In this document: piece by piece, positions 17,253 to 26,005 of the stretch
How positions within the stretch are numbered: the stretch's first letter is position 1
Layout of the letters: every line of letters starts with the position of its first letter
DNA from: Chitinophagales bacterium
GTDB lineage: Bacteria; Bacteroidota; Bacteroidia; Chitinophagales; LD1
Assembly (NCBI GenBank): GCA_026129525.1
Contig: JAHCHW010000006.1
Coordinates: 1 to 64,000 of the forward strand
Length of the DNA stretch: 64,000 bases
Direction of reading: 5' to 3'
The notes under the pieces: model-generated
Told to the model about the DNA's origin: nothing
Databases searched by the model: none
Seen by the model: only the letters and a program-made list of their open reading frames with translations
Program-made: the position numbers and the translations under genes

Positions 17253-17555
17253 TTACTTTTTGTTCTTCTTTACTAATACCTCCAACGCATTCAAATGCCG
17301 GTTAAATGCTTTTTTGCCTGCTGCGGTGGCGGTGTAGGTGGTGCGTGTTTTTTTGCCTACAAATTCTTTTTTCACGCTGATGTATTCTTCTTTTTCCAGC
17401 GCAGTAATGTGGCTGGCTAAGTTACCATCGGTAACATTGAGCAACTCTTTGAGCGTGAGAAAATCAACGGCACTATTTACCATCAATGCGCTCATAATAC
17501 CGAGGCGCACACGGCTTTCAAATGCTTTGTTGAGTTGGTCAATCACCTCTTTCAT
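17253..17555 (-). CDS. Winged-helix transcriptional regulator paired with a membrane protein
   Basis: A 100-residue one-domain regulator from ATG at 17555 (MKEVIDQLNKAFESRVRLGIM). It has LTLKELLNVTDGNLASHITALEKEEYI as the helix-turn-helix and a wing KKEFVGKKTRTTYTATAAGKKAF. The longer frame back to 17672 would overlap the upstream gene and lacks family support. The start is 23 bp after the stop of the membrane gene at 17579-18232. This regulator/membrane-protein pairing recurs in Bacteroidota; the signal sensed is not known. Confidence 0.85.
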   Translation of the reverse strand: MKEVIDQLNKAFESRVRLGIMSALMVNSAVDFLTLKELLNVTDGNLASHITALEKEEYISVKKEFVGKKTRTTYTATAAGKKAFNRHLNALEVLVKKNKK

Positions 17556-17578
17556 ACATCCGCTTGCGGCAAAAAGTT

Positions 17579-18232
17579 CTACCAGTATTTTGTCTCCTTC
17601 GGTTTTGCTTCGTATTTCGAATACATCAGCAATCCGTAAATAATGTGCAATACCCCAAAGCCTATTGCCCAAAGTGTAATTCCGTAACCGATAAAAAAGC
17701 AGCCAATTAATCCCAACGCAATTTCGAAGACACCCAGCCAGCGGATTTCATCGAGCGTGTATTTGGATGCGTTAAGCAAGGCAAGTCCGTAAAAGATAAG
17801 CGTAGTAGGTGCCACCAAGCCAAACCATCCGTAGTACAGCAATACCAAGCAGTAAATACCGCCTGCCACCAAAGGAATGGCAAGGTTAATGAGCATACGC
17901 TTGGCAGCGCTATTCCAGATTGTTTCGCCCTTGCTTTTGGCATGGCGGGTGGTAAAAAAAACCGCGGCTGCCAGCGAAAGAATAATGACCGCAGCCGCAT
18001 CAAGAATAACGAAGCGGGTAAAATTTAAACTGATGTCCACCGGAACGCGTTTGGCAAAATCGGAATAACCATAGTTGAGTTCGCGGTTAATGAATATATA
18101 AAATGCTGCTGCCCCTGCCAGTGCAAAAAATCCGGCAAACACGCCCGACAAGCCGCTGAGGGAAATAAACCGCGATGAGCGTTCCATAATGTTACGTATT
18201 TCGCGTATCTGCTCTAATGGTTCTGCTGCCAT
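17579..18232 (-). CDS. Hypothetical membrane protein, partner of winged-helix regulator
   Basis: A 217-residue protein with a short cytoplasmic N-terminus (EPLEQIREIRNIMERSSRFISLSG) and about six transmembrane helices. The N-terminal motif is, to my knowledge, shared by Bacteroidota membrane proteins encoded just upstream of small winged-helix regulators, as here. It may sequester or sense for the regulator, but that is inference. A TTACTTTG sequence about 30 bp upstream of the ATG is a near match to the -7 box. Confidence 0.8.
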   Translation of the reverse strand: MAAEPLEQIREIRNIMERSSRFISLSGLSGVFAGFFALAGAAAFYIFINRELNYGYSDFAKRVPVDISLNFTRFVILDAAAVIILSLAAAVFFTTRHAKSKGETIWNSAAKRMLINLAIPLVAGGIYCLVLLYYGWFGLVAPTTLIFYGLALLNASKYTLDEIRWLGVFEIALGLIGCFFIGYGITLWAIGFGVLHIIYGLLMYSKYEAKPKETKYW

Positions 18233-18310
18233 ATAAAAGTGCTTTGTGAAACAAAGTAAGCGGCAAACAGCTCATAAATCCAAACTGCAGGTGTTAAAAA
18301 AGATGAAGGG

Positions 18311-18994
18311 TTACAGCCGCAAATTCGGCTTGAGCGATTTTTTGCGGTAGAAATCGTTGACAATTTTCACCACACGGGCAGGGTCATCGGTTATTTCAAA
18401 AAGGTGAAGGTCTTTGGGGTTGATGTTGTTTTCTTTTTGCAACATGGTTTGTTTTATCCAGTCAAGCAGACCTTGCCAGTAATCTTTTCCTACAAACACA
18501 ATGGGCACGGGATCTACCTTTTTAGTTTGAATGAGTGTAAGCGCTTCGAACACTTCATCCATAGTACCAAAGCCGCCCGGCATAAACACAAAGCCCTGCG
18601 CGTAGCGAATGAACATGACTTTGCGTGCAAAAAAGTATTTAAACATAAGCAGCTTGTCGGGGTCAATGTAGTCGTTCCAGTCCTGTTCAAACTCCAATTC
18701 AATATGTAAGCCCACCGATTTGCCTTTTGCTTTTTTGGCGCCTTTATTTCCTGCCTCCATAATGCCGGGTCCGCCACCGGTAATAATTCCGTAGCCTTCT
18801 TTGGCAAGCCCTTCGGCAATTTTTTCGGCTAACTGATAATAGCGGTTATCGGGCTTGGTGCGCGCGGAACCGAAAATGGAAATACAGGGTCCGAATTTTT
18901 CCATCTTTTCGAATCCATCAACAAACTCGCTCATTATTTTGAACATGCGCCAGCTTGAGTCTGCTTTCAGTTCTGCCCAGTTTTTGTTTTTCAT
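18311..18994 (-). CDS. LOG family protein (TIGR00730; nucleoside 5'-monophosphate phosphoribohydrolase-like)
   Basis: A 227-residue Rossmann-fold protein with the family signatures ISIFGSARTKPDNRYYQ, ITGGGPGIMEAGNKGA and the catalytic PGGFGTMDEVFEALT. LOG enzymes cleave the N-glycosidic bond of nucleoside monophosphates, classically cytokinin ribotides; the bacterial substrate here is unknown. Only four bases separate its ATG from a 29-nt palindromic element whose GGAGGGG end could act as a Shine-Dalgarno-like sequence. Confidence 0.93.
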   Translation of the reverse strand: MKNKNWAELKADSSWRMFKIMSEFVDGFEKMEKFGPCISIFGSARTKPDNRYYQLAEKIAEGLAKEGYGIITGGGPGIMEAGNKGAKKAKGKSVGLHIELEFEQDWNDYIDPDKLLMFKYFFARKVMFIRYAQGFVFMPGGFGTMDEVFEALTLIQTKKVDPVPIVFVGKDYWQGLLDWIKQTMLQKENNINPKDLHLFEITDDPARVVKIVNDFYRKKSLKPNLRL

Positions 18995-18997
18995 AAC

Positions 18998-19026
18998 AGC
19001 CCCTCCTGACCTCCCCGTTGGGGAGG
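18998..19026 (-). repeat. 29-nt palindromic leader element, copy 1 (before LOG gene)
   Basis: Read on the minus strand it is CCTCCCC, loop AAC, GGGGAGG, then TCAGGAGGGGCT, ending four bases before the LOG start codon. A copy identical except for its 3-nt loop (26 of 29 bases) lies at 62924-62952, in the same orientation relative to the downstream cysN. It may be a mobile short repeat or a shared leader motif. Confidence 0.8.
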
Positions 19027-19033
19027 AATTGAT

Positions 19034-20509
19034 TTAGTGATTAAAAATGGTTTTGTCGCTTTCTGTTTTCGAAAGAAGAAATAATCCTGTAAAGGTGATA
19101 AGTCCGTTTACAAGCAGTAATTCAAACCCGAATTGATAGCCGTTGAACCATTCTTTGGAATGTTCACTCAGCAACCAACATACTAAGGGTGAAAGCAAAC
19201 AAATTAGCGGAACAAAACGCTCGTTGGGTTTTCGGTGGGTGAGGATGCCGAAGGCAAACAAGCCGAGCAATGGTCCGTAGGTGTAGCCTGCCACTTTAAG
19301 AATGGTACTGATAACCGATGCTTCGATAATTTTCTGATACAGCAATATGAGTATGATAAAAAGCACAGTAATGGTTACATGCACTGTTCTCCGCACTTTG
19401 GTTTTGCGCTCTTCGCTCCACTCGTTTCGTTCTTTTAGGTTCAGTATATCAATACAAAAAGAAGAAGTGAGTGCAGTAAGCGCCCCATCAGCACTGGGGA
19501 AAAGTGCGCTCACCAATCCTACAATAAATATCAAACCTGCTACCGGAGGTAAGTGCTGCAACGCCACGAGCGAAAACGATTCATCGCTTTTCGAAGGGAA
19601 GGAGATGCCCTTAGCTTCCATAAACACATACAGTGCCCCTCCTAAAATGAGAAAGAGCAAATTAACAGCCACCAGAATTACGCTGAACAGCAACATGTTT
19701 TTCTGGGACTTGGGCAGGGTGCTCACCGAAATATTTTTCTGCATCATTTCCTGGTCAAGCCCGGTCATGGTAATGGTTACAAACGCGCCACCGAGTATTT
19801 GTTTCAGAAAAAAGTTTCCGGCTTTCCAGTCGGCTGTTTGAAAAGTAGCGGTATAGCCTTTGGCACTGATGGCTCCCACCAGTTCCCCGAATGAAAAACC
19901 GAGTTCGTTGCCGATTAAGTAAATGGTGATAATGAGGGCGAGAATCATGCCGGTGGTTTGCAGCATATCCGTCCAGATAATGGTTTTTACTCCGCCCTGA
20001 AAAGTGTAAAGCAAAATCATGAGCAGGATAAAAAACACCGAAACTACAAAAGGAATACCCACCGCATCGAATAAAAAATGTTGCAGCACTATCAGCACTA
20101 AATAAATGCGGATAGAGGCCCCCAACGTGCGCGAAAGCAAAAAGAACGATGCGCCTGTTTTGTAGGAAGTGTTTCCGAAGCGCTCTTTCAGGTAGCTGTA
20201 AATGGATGTGAGGTTGAGCCGATAATACAACGGCAGCAACACAAATACCACCACCAAGTAACCAATGAAGTAACCGATAACCACCTGCATGTAGGCAAAG
20301 CCTTTTGCATGTACTTCGCCCGGCACACTCATAAAAGTTACCCCACTGAGCGAAGTGCCAATCATGCCGTACGCCACCAGCAGCCAGTTGCTTTTCTTCT
20401 GCCCAATAAAAAACGATTCGTTATCCGCCCCGCGCGAAGTGTAGAACGCAATGGCAAGCAGCAATACAAAGTAGGCAACCACAAAGGAGAGTATTACCGC
20501 AGAGGACAT
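19034..20509 (-). CDS. Sodium:solute symporter (SSS family)
   Basis: A 491-residue inner-membrane protein with about 13 helices. SSS features include SFFIGQKKSNWLLVAYGMIGTSLSGVTF in helices 1-2, LYTFQGGVKTIIWTDMLQ, and the conserved VGLVSALFPSADGALTALTSSFCIDI around helix 9. It couples uptake of an organic solute to sodium; the substrate is not predictable from the sequence. A second block TYGPLLGLFAFGILTHR is typical of Bacteroidota members. The gene sits 7 bp upstream of the palindromic leader of the LOG gene, so read-through is possible. Confidence 0.93.
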   Translation of the reverse strand: MSSAVILSFVVAYFVLLLAIAFYTSRGADNESFFIGQKKSNWLLVAYGMIGTSLSGVTFMSVPGEVHAKGFAYMQVVIGYFIGYLVVVFVLLPLYYRLNLTSIYSYLKERFGNTSYKTGASFFLLSRTLGASIRIYLVLIVLQHFLFDAVGIPFVVSVFFILLMILLYTFQGGVKTIIWTDMLQTTGMILALIITIYLIGNELGFSFGELVGAISAKGYTATFQTADWKAGNFFLKQILGGAFVTITMTGLDQEMMQKNISVSTLPKSQKNMLLFSVILVAVNLLFLILGGALYVFMEAKGISFPSKSDESFSLVALQHLPPVAGLIFIVGLVSALFPSADGALTALTSSFCIDILNLKERNEWSEERKTKVRRTVHVTITVLFIILILLYQKIIEASVISTILKVAGYTYGPLLGLFAFGILTHRKPNERFVPLICLLSPLVCWLLSEHSKEWFNGYQFGFELLLVNGLITFTGLFLLSKTESDKTIFNH

Positions 20510-20697
20510 GGCGCAAAGTAAACTTCTCTGTTATGGTATAAGCAGGGTGTTATGAATAGGGGTTTGTGGAGTGAAGGGGTTTGAGGACAGGGAAGGGGAG
20601 GAGCAAACAAGTAGCAAAAGGCAGTGGCGGTCAATAACAAGGGATGAACAATTCTATTTACTCAAATCTGCTACTTTAGCCCCTCAAATTTTTCAGA

Positions 20698-22089
20698 GTG
20701 AGCACGTTGCGTTTTGGTGTTTGTTTTTTTGCGATGCTGTTAAGCGTTTTTTTAACTGCACAAACACCCGAAAAATGGACATTAGAAAAATGTATTGACT
20801 ATGCCATTAAAAACAACATTGTTGTTAAGCAGGCAGAGATAAGTGCACAAATTTCCAAGAACGAGGCGCTGCAAAGCAAGCTCAACTTGTTGCCCTCGCT
20901 GGATGCAAATGCTTCGTATAATTTCAACTTCGGCAACAGTTTAAATCCCGTATCGTTTTCGTTTGTGCAAAGCAACTCGCAGTCGGGTTCTGCAACCTTG
21001 CAGGGAACGCTGCCGCTGTTTACGGGTTTGCAACAGATGTATAACATTCAACGCACTAAGTACGAGTTGCTGGCTTCGCAGTTCGATTATCAGGCAGCAC
21101 AAAACAATGTGGCGCTAAATGTTTCTTCGGCATTTCTGCAAATTTTGCTTAACAAAGAAATTGTTGAGGTGCTTGAAAAGCAAAAGCAACTTACACAAGT
21201 ACAGTTAACCAATGTGGAGGCAAGGGTAAAAGCAGGCACCTTGCCCGAAAACATGTTGTTAGATACCGAAGCGCAGTTAGCGCGCGATGAAGCCAATTTA
21301 GTAAATGCCAAAGGGCTTTACGATTTATCGGTCCTTACCCTGCGGCAGTTGTTGCAATTACCTGCCGGTGAAAAATTTGAATTAGATGTTCCCGCTTTGG
21401 ACGTAGAAACATTGAAAGGCACAGGCGAGTCAACAGCTGCTTCTATTTACGATTTTGCACAAGGGAATCAGCCGAGTATAAAGAGTGCTGATGCACGGAT
21501 TAAGAGTGCCGATGCTTCGCGTAAAATGGCAATGGGGAGTTTCAGCCCTACCATTGCAGGCTTTACAGCGTTGAGCACCGGTTATTTCAGCCGCGATCAA
21601 AAAGCAGTTAAGTACGACACTATCTTCGGCACACCGGTTCCAAGTGAATATGCTTCAGTTCCTTTCGGAGAACAGTTAGGGAATAATTTCCGCAAGGTGG
21701 TGGGCTTTCAGTTAAATATCCCCATTTTCAGCAAGGGGCAAAAGTTCACCAACCTCGCTAACGCCAAACTCCAGTTAAAAATTCGCGAGTTGCAAGCGCA
21801 AAATACCCGCAACGTACTGCGGCAGGATATAGAGCAGGCTTACGCCAACGCCAATGCAGCGGCTGAATCGTACTTTGCAAACAAAAAAAGTTATCTGTCG
21901 GCACGCAGAGCTTTTGAGTTAACGGAAAACCGCTACAAAGCGGGTGTATCGAACAATCTGGAATTACAACAATCGAAAAACACGTTGGCGGCAGCCGAGT
22001 CGGAAATGGCAAAAGCAAAATACACGTATGTATTCCGGCTTAAAGTGCTCGATTTTTATCAGGGTAAACCTATTACACTCAATCAGTAG
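20698..22089 (+). CDS. TolC family outer-membrane efflux protein
   Basis: A 463-residue outer-membrane channel. GTG at 20698 opens a signal peptide (RFGVCFFAMLLSVFLTAQT). The two TolC repeats are visible as WTLEKCIDYAIKNNIVVKQAE with coiled coils and, in the second half, YDFAQGNQPSIKSADARIKSADASRKMA, then FELTENRYKAGVSNNLELQQSKNTL. The extended helices form the periplasmic tunnel. It lies 14 bp upstream of a membrane-fusion adaptor and should act with it. TACTTTAG at about 20671, near the -7 consensus, may serve as promoter. Confidence 0.93.
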   Translation: MSTLRFGVCFFAMLLSVFLTAQTPEKWTLEKCIDYAIKNNIVVKQAEISAQISKNEALQSKLNLLPSLDANASYNFNFGNSLNPVSFSFVQSNSQSGSATLQGTLPLFTGLQQMYNIQRTKYELLASQFDYQAAQNNVALNVSSAFLQILLNKEIVEVLEKQKQLTQVQLTNVEARVKAGTLPENMLLDTEAQLARDEANLVNAKGLYDLSVLTLRQLLQLPAGEKFELDVPALDVETLKGTGESTAASIYDFAQGNQPSIKSADARIKSADASRKMAMGSFSPTIAGFTALSTGYFSRDQKAVKYDTIFGTPVPSEYASVPFGEQLGNNFRKVVGFQLNIPIFSKGQKFTNLANAKLQLKIRELQAQNTRNVLRQDIEQAYANANAAAESYFANKKSYLSARRAFELTENRYKAGVSNNLELQQSKNTLAAAESEMAKAKYTYVFRLKVLDFYQGKPITLNQ

Positions 22090-22103
22090 AAACTCATTCA
22101 TCC

Positions 22104-23480
22104 ATGAAGAGCAATCGTATTATTTGGATTTCGGCAGCAGTGCTTGCAGTGTTGCTTACCGTAGTTGTTGTAGGCAAAAAGCAAGGTTGGCTTGGCAAAG
22201 GCGATACGCTGAAAGTTGCCGTAGATAAAGCTACTAAGCGCTCGCTTATTGAAACGGTAACCGCCAGCGGAAAAATAAATCCGCAAACAGAAGTAAAACT
22301 CAGTTCCGAAGTTTCGGGCGAAGTAATTGAACTGAATGTGAAGGAAGGCGATTCGGTAAAGCGCGGGCAGTTGTTGTGTGTGGTAAACCCTGCTATTTAC
22401 GAAGCGGTGGTTACGCAGGCAAATGCCAGTGTAAATCAGTTTAAAGCCAATCTTGCCAGTTCAAACGCATCGCTTATACAAGCCAAAGCGGCCTTAGATA
22501 ATACCAAACGAAATTTTGAACGCAACGAGCAACTGCACCAAAGCAAAGTAATTTCCGATATGGAGTATGAGGCATCGAAACTTCAATACGAGCAGGCGCA
22601 GGCAAACTATGCAACGGTAAACGAGCAAGTAAATGCGGCATCGTTTTCGGTAAAAAGTGCCGAAGCGCAGTTGAAACAAGCGCAGGATAATTTGCTGAAG
22701 ACAAAAATTTATGCTCCCATCAGCGGAACGGTTTCGCTCGTAAATGTTAAGTTGGGTGAGCGGGTGGTGGGTACTGCTCAAATGGCAGGTACTGAAATTA
22801 TCCGCATTGCCGATTTGGAAAATATGCAGGCAGAGGTAGATGTAAACGAAAACGATGTGTTGCGGATTTCGTTGGGCGATACAGCCGAAATAGAAGTGGA
22901 CGCTTACATCAAAAAGAAATTCAAAGGGGTGGTATCACAAATTTCGTATTCAGCTACCAACACTATCAATCAGGTAATAAGCACCTCCCAGGCAACTAAT
23001 TTTACGGTTAAAATTAAGTTGCTGAAAGAATCGTACGCTGATTTGATTAAGCCTGAAATCGGCAAAAAATTTCCGTTCCGCCCGGGCATGTCGGCAACAG
23101 TTGATATTAAAACCGAATCGAGAACCGATGTGTTGACAGTGCCTATTCAATCGGTTACAACCCGTGAGGAAAAAGACATAAAAAAGAAAGACGAAGACTT
23201 TGCTAAAACCGAAAAGGGCAAAAAGATTGCCGGAACGAGCGACAAAACTAATTTGAAAGAGATTGTGTTTGTGGTGGAAAAAGGAGTGGCAGTTGCCAAA
23301 GAAGTTACCACAGGCATACAAGATGCCAACTACATTGAAATACTAAGCGGTTTGAATGAAGGCGAAGAAATAGTGAAAGCACCTTTCAAACTAATTTCGA
23401 AAACGCTGAAAAACGGAGACCTTGTAAATACGGTTGACGAGAAAGACTTGTTTAAAGACAACAAGCAAGCGGAAGAATAA
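22104..23480 (+). CDS. Efflux periplasmic adaptor (membrane fusion) protein, MacA/HlyD type
   Basis: A 458-residue adaptor with an N-terminal membrane anchor (IIWISAAVLAVLLTVVVVG). It has a split lipoyl domain (VKLSSEVSGEVIELNVKEGDSVKRGQLL and LKTKIYAPISGTVSLVNVKLGERV), a helical hairpin between them (about 95-200), a beta-barrel and a membrane-proximal domain. It links the TolC-like channel encoded 14 bp upstream to an inner-membrane pump. No ABC or RND pump follows: the next gene is rnc on the other strand, so the pump must be encoded elsewhere. Confidence 0.93.
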   Translation: MKSNRIIWISAAVLAVLLTVVVVGKKQGWLGKGDTLKVAVDKATKRSLIETVTASGKINPQTEVKLSSEVSGEVIELNVKEGDSVKRGQLLCVVNPAIYEAVVTQANASVNQFKANLASSNASLIQAKAALDNTKRNFERNEQLHQSKVISDMEYEASKLQYEQAQANYATVNEQVNAASFSVKSAEAQLKQAQDNLLKTKIYAPISGTVSLVNVKLGERVVGTAQMAGTEIIRIADLENMQAEVDVNENDVLRISLGDTAEIEVDAYIKKKFKGVVSQISYSATNTINQVISTSQATNFTVKIKLLKESYADLIKPEIGKKFPFRPGMSATVDIKTESRTDVLTVPIQSVTTREEKDIKKKDEDFAKTEKGKKIAGTSDKTNLKEIVFVVEKGVAVAKEVTTGIQDANYIEILSGLNEGEEIVKAPFKLISKTLKNGDLVNTVDEKDLFKDNKQAEE

Positions 23481-23514
23481 CTTTCTGAGGTACTTCCGAA
23501 AAGCATAGGGTAAT

Positions 23515-24249
23515 TCAACTCAACTCCCCCTCGGGTTTTATTCCCAGTTCGGTAATGGCGTTCATAGCAGCATTTTGCTCGGCAATTTTTTTGCTGAATC
23601 CTTCGCCTGCCGAAATAAACCTGCCGTTAATTTCTAAATGAATGATAAAGTAGGCTCTGCGGTTTTTGTGTCTTTCTTCCGCTACTTTAAAGTTGATGCT
23701 TTTGCCTTCGCGTTGTATGTAATGGTAAATCTGGCTTTTGTAATCGGTGTTGGTTTCTTCCAGTAAATCAACATCAATCAGGTTTTGCAACACCCGCTTT
23801 TGTATAAAGCGTTTTGTTTTATCGAACCCCGCATCTAAGTAGAGCGCACCCACCAGTGCTTCAAAAGTGTTTCCTGCCAAATCTTTACTTACATCGTTCA
23901 TGCTTTTGCGGTTGAACGAAAGTTTTTCTACCAAGCCTAACCGCGTGCCAACTTCGTTCAGCGATTTGCGGTTCACAATTTTTGAGCGCAGTTCGGTAAT
24001 AAAGCCCTCTTCTTTGTACGGATATTTTTTAAAAAGATACTCGCACACAATGGCATCTAATATCGAATCGCCCAACAGTTCAAGGCGTTCGTTGTTATCC
24101 TTCGGCTCATTAAATTTTGAACGGTGCTGAAAAACCTGTTTGTACAATTTGAGTTTAGCAGGAGTAATGCCAGTTACGCTTTTTACATAAGCTGCTAACT
24201 CCTTATCGGACGAAAAAAAGCGGTTGAAAAATTTTTGGATAGACGACAC
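23515..24249 (-). CDS. rnc: Ribonuclease III
   Basis: A 244-residue double-strand RNA endonuclease. The signature ERLELLGDSILDAIVCEYLF carries the catalytic Glu and Asp residues. Further acidic residues lie in GNTFEALVGALYLDAG. A C-terminal dsRNA-binding domain begins near DYKSQIYHYIQREGKS and ends FSKKIAEQNAAMNAI. It acts in rRNA and mRNA processing. It starts 6 bp after fabF and is the third gene of an acpP-fabF-rnc order. Confidence 0.97.
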   Translation of the reverse strand: MSSIQKFFNRFFSSDKELAAYVKSVTGITPAKLKLYKQVFQHRSKFNEPKDNNERLELLGDSILDAIVCEYLFKKYPYKEEGFITELRSKIVNRKSLNEVGTRLGLVEKLSFNRKSMNDVSKDLAGNTFEALVGALYLDAGFDKTKRFIQKRVLQNLIDVDLLEETNTDYKSQIYHYIQREGKSINFKVAEERHKNRRAYFIIHLEINGRFISAGEGFSKKIAEQNAAMNAITELGIKPEGELS

Positions 24250-24255
24250 AGTAAA

Positions 24256-25509
24256 CTACCGTGAATATTTTTTAAAGATAACGGTTGCGTTGTGTCCGCC
24301 AAAACCAAAACCATTGCTAAGCGCTGCATTTACAGTGCGCTTTTGTGCCGTATTGAAAGTTAAGTTCAGGCGACTGTCAATTTCGGGGTCATCGGTAAAG
24401 TGGTTAATGGTAGGCGGCACTATGCCATCTTTTATAGCCATAATACTCGCAATAGCTTCCACTGCTCCGGCTGCGCCTAACAAATGCCCGGTCATGGATT
24501 TGGTAGAAGATATATTGAGTTGATATGCATGTCCGCCAAAAACTTTTTGGATGGCCGCCAATTCGGCTATATCGCCCAAAGGAGTTGAGGTGCCATGCGT
24601 ATTTATGTAGTCAATATCGGATGGTTGCAAGTTACCGTCTTCTAATGCCAGTTGCATGGCGCGCGCGGCACCGTTGCCATCGGGATCGGGGGCTGTAATA
24701 TGATGGGCATCGGCACTTAAACCACCGCCAACCAGTTCGCAGTAAATAGTTGCTCCGCGTGCAAGTGCATGTTCTAATTCTTCCAGCACAATGGCACCGG
24801 CTCCTTCGCCCATTACAAAGCCATCGCGCTCTTTATCGTACGGGCGCGATGCCGTGGCGGGATTATCGTTCCGTTCGCTCATGGCGCGCATGGCATTAAA
24901 TCCGCCAATACCTCCGGGGCTTATGGCAGCTTCCGAGCCGCCCGTTACAATTACGCTTGCTTTGTTAAGCCGCAACAGGTTGAAAGCGTCAATCAATGCA
25001 ATGTTCGAAGTGGCACAGGCGGCTACGGTAGCATAGTTGGGTCCGCGAAAACCGTATTTCATCGAAATCAATCCTGCGGCAATGTCAATAATCATCTTAG
25101 GCACATAAAACGGATTGAAACGCGGAGTGCCATCGCTCTTTGCGTAGGCAATAATTTCTTCGTGAAACACATCTAATCCGCCAACGCCCGAACCCCAAAT
25201 TACTCCAATGCGGTCATGGTCTAACTTTTCATCGGCAAGCCCGGCATTGGTAATGGCTTCATCGGCACATACCATGGCATATTGAGTAAAGCGATCCATG
25301 CGCTTTACTTCTTTGCGGTCAATAAACTGAACAGGGTCAAAGTTTTTTACCTCGCACGCAAAGCGGGTGCGAAACTTGGTAACATCAAAGCGCGTAATAG
25401 GCGCGGCACCACTAACGCCTGCCAGCAGATTTTTCCAATACTCCTCCGCATTATTTCCGATAGGGGTTAAAGCCCCCAGCCCTGTTACAACTACTCTTTT
25501 GAGGTTCAT
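24256..25509 (-). CDS. fabF: 3-oxoacyl-[ACP] synthase II (KAS II)
   Basis: A 417-residue condensing enzyme of fatty-acid elongation. The catalytic triad is present: Cys165 in TVAACATSN, His305 in NTHGTSTPLGD and His342 in STKSMTGHLLGA. ATG at 25509 (MNLKRVVVTGLGALTP) is the family start; a longer frame to 25527 adds only six residues. It acts on acyl-ACP supplied by the ACP encoded 67 bp upstream. A hairpin between the two genes may let acpP be expressed at a higher level. Confidence 0.98.
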   Translation of the reverse strand: MNLKRVVVTGLGALTPIGNNAEEYWKNLLAGVSGAAPITRFDVTKFRTRFACEVKNFDPVQFIDRKEVKRMDRFTQYAMVCADEAITNAGLADEKLDHDRIGVIWGSGVGGLDVFHEEIIAYAKSDGTPRFNPFYVPKMIIDIAAGLISMKYGFRGPNYATVAACATSNIALIDAFNLLRLNKASVIVTGGSEAAISPGGIGGFNAMRAMSERNDNPATASRPYDKERDGFVMGEGAGAIVLEELEHALARGATIYCELVGGGLSADAHHITAPDPDGNGAARAMQLALEDGNLQPSDIDYINTHGTSTPLGDIAELAAIQKVFGGHAYQLNISSTKSMTGHLLGAAGAVEAIASIMAIKDGIVPPTINHFTDDPEIDSRLNLTFNTAQKRTVNAALSNGFGFGGHNATVIFKKYSR

Positions 25510-25525
25510 GGGTTCAAATAAAAAC

Positions 25526-25555
25526 AAAGTGGCAGACTTTACAGCCTGCCACCTT
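25526..25555 (-). terminator. Intercistronic hairpin between acpP and fabF
   Basis: On the minus strand GTGGCAG and CTGCCAC pair across a 10-nt loop, followed by TTTGTTTTTAT. This is the layout of a partial intrinsic terminator. Placed between acpP and fabF, it probably reduces read-through so that the abundant carrier protein is made in excess. Confidence 0.6.
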
Positions 25556-25576
25556 CCTCATTTTTTTGATTTTGAA

Positions 25577-25816
25577 TTATTTGCTGATGGTTTTTTCGAG
25601 ATACTCTATAGCCTGGCCAACAGTGGTAATGGTTTCGGCTTGCTCATCGGGTATTGATAGGTTGAACTCTTTTTCGAACTCCATTATCAGTTCAACGGTA
25701 TCAAGAGAGTCGGCTCCCAAATCGCTGGTGAAACTGGCTTCGGGGGTTACCTGGCTTTCTTCCACACCCAACTTGTCAACGATTATCTTTTTTACTCTTT
25801 CTGCAATGTTTGACAT
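25577..25816 (-). CDS. acpP: Acyl carrier protein
   Basis: A 79-residue acidic carrier protein from ATG at 25816. Ser37 in the [10 protein letters not shown] motif is the 4'-phosphopantetheine attachment site. Length, charge and helix pattern ([18 protein letters not shown] start, [10 protein letters not shown] end) match housekeeping ACPs. The upstream in-frame extension to 25870 overlaps the promoter region and is rejected. It is followed by fabF and rnc. Confidence 0.98.
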   Translation of the reverse strand: MSNIAERVKKIIVDKLGVEESQVTPEASFTSDLGADSLDTVELIMEFEKEFNLSIPDEQAETITTVGQAIEYLEKTISK

Positions 25817-25840
25817 GTGTTTTGGTTTTAAATGTGAGGG

Positions 25841-25871
25841 CGAAAATAAAAACATCCCCACCTTTGGCAAA
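25841..25871 (-). promoter_or_regulatory. Promoter candidate for acpP-fabF-rnc
   Basis: On the minus strand TTTG (25868-25871) is followed after 19 bp by TATTTTCG (25841-25848), a one-mismatch match to TAnnTTTG with Bacteroidota spacing. This places a start point about 20 bases before the acpP ATG. Confidence 0.45.
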
Positions 25872-26005
25872 AGTTTTTTTTAACACTTGATAATCATTGA
25901 ATTATGCGTAAAATTTTAGCTCTTTAAAGCAGGATGTTTTATTTTAAAAGCCGATTAAAAGGCGGGTTAAAAAATATATCTCACCTTTGTTAGGCAGCAA
26001 AGCGT

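Noticed and set aside
18311..20509. Functional link between the LOG protein and the sodium symporter
   Set aside because: They are adjacent on the same strand, but a repeat element intervenes and no shared pathway is indicated.
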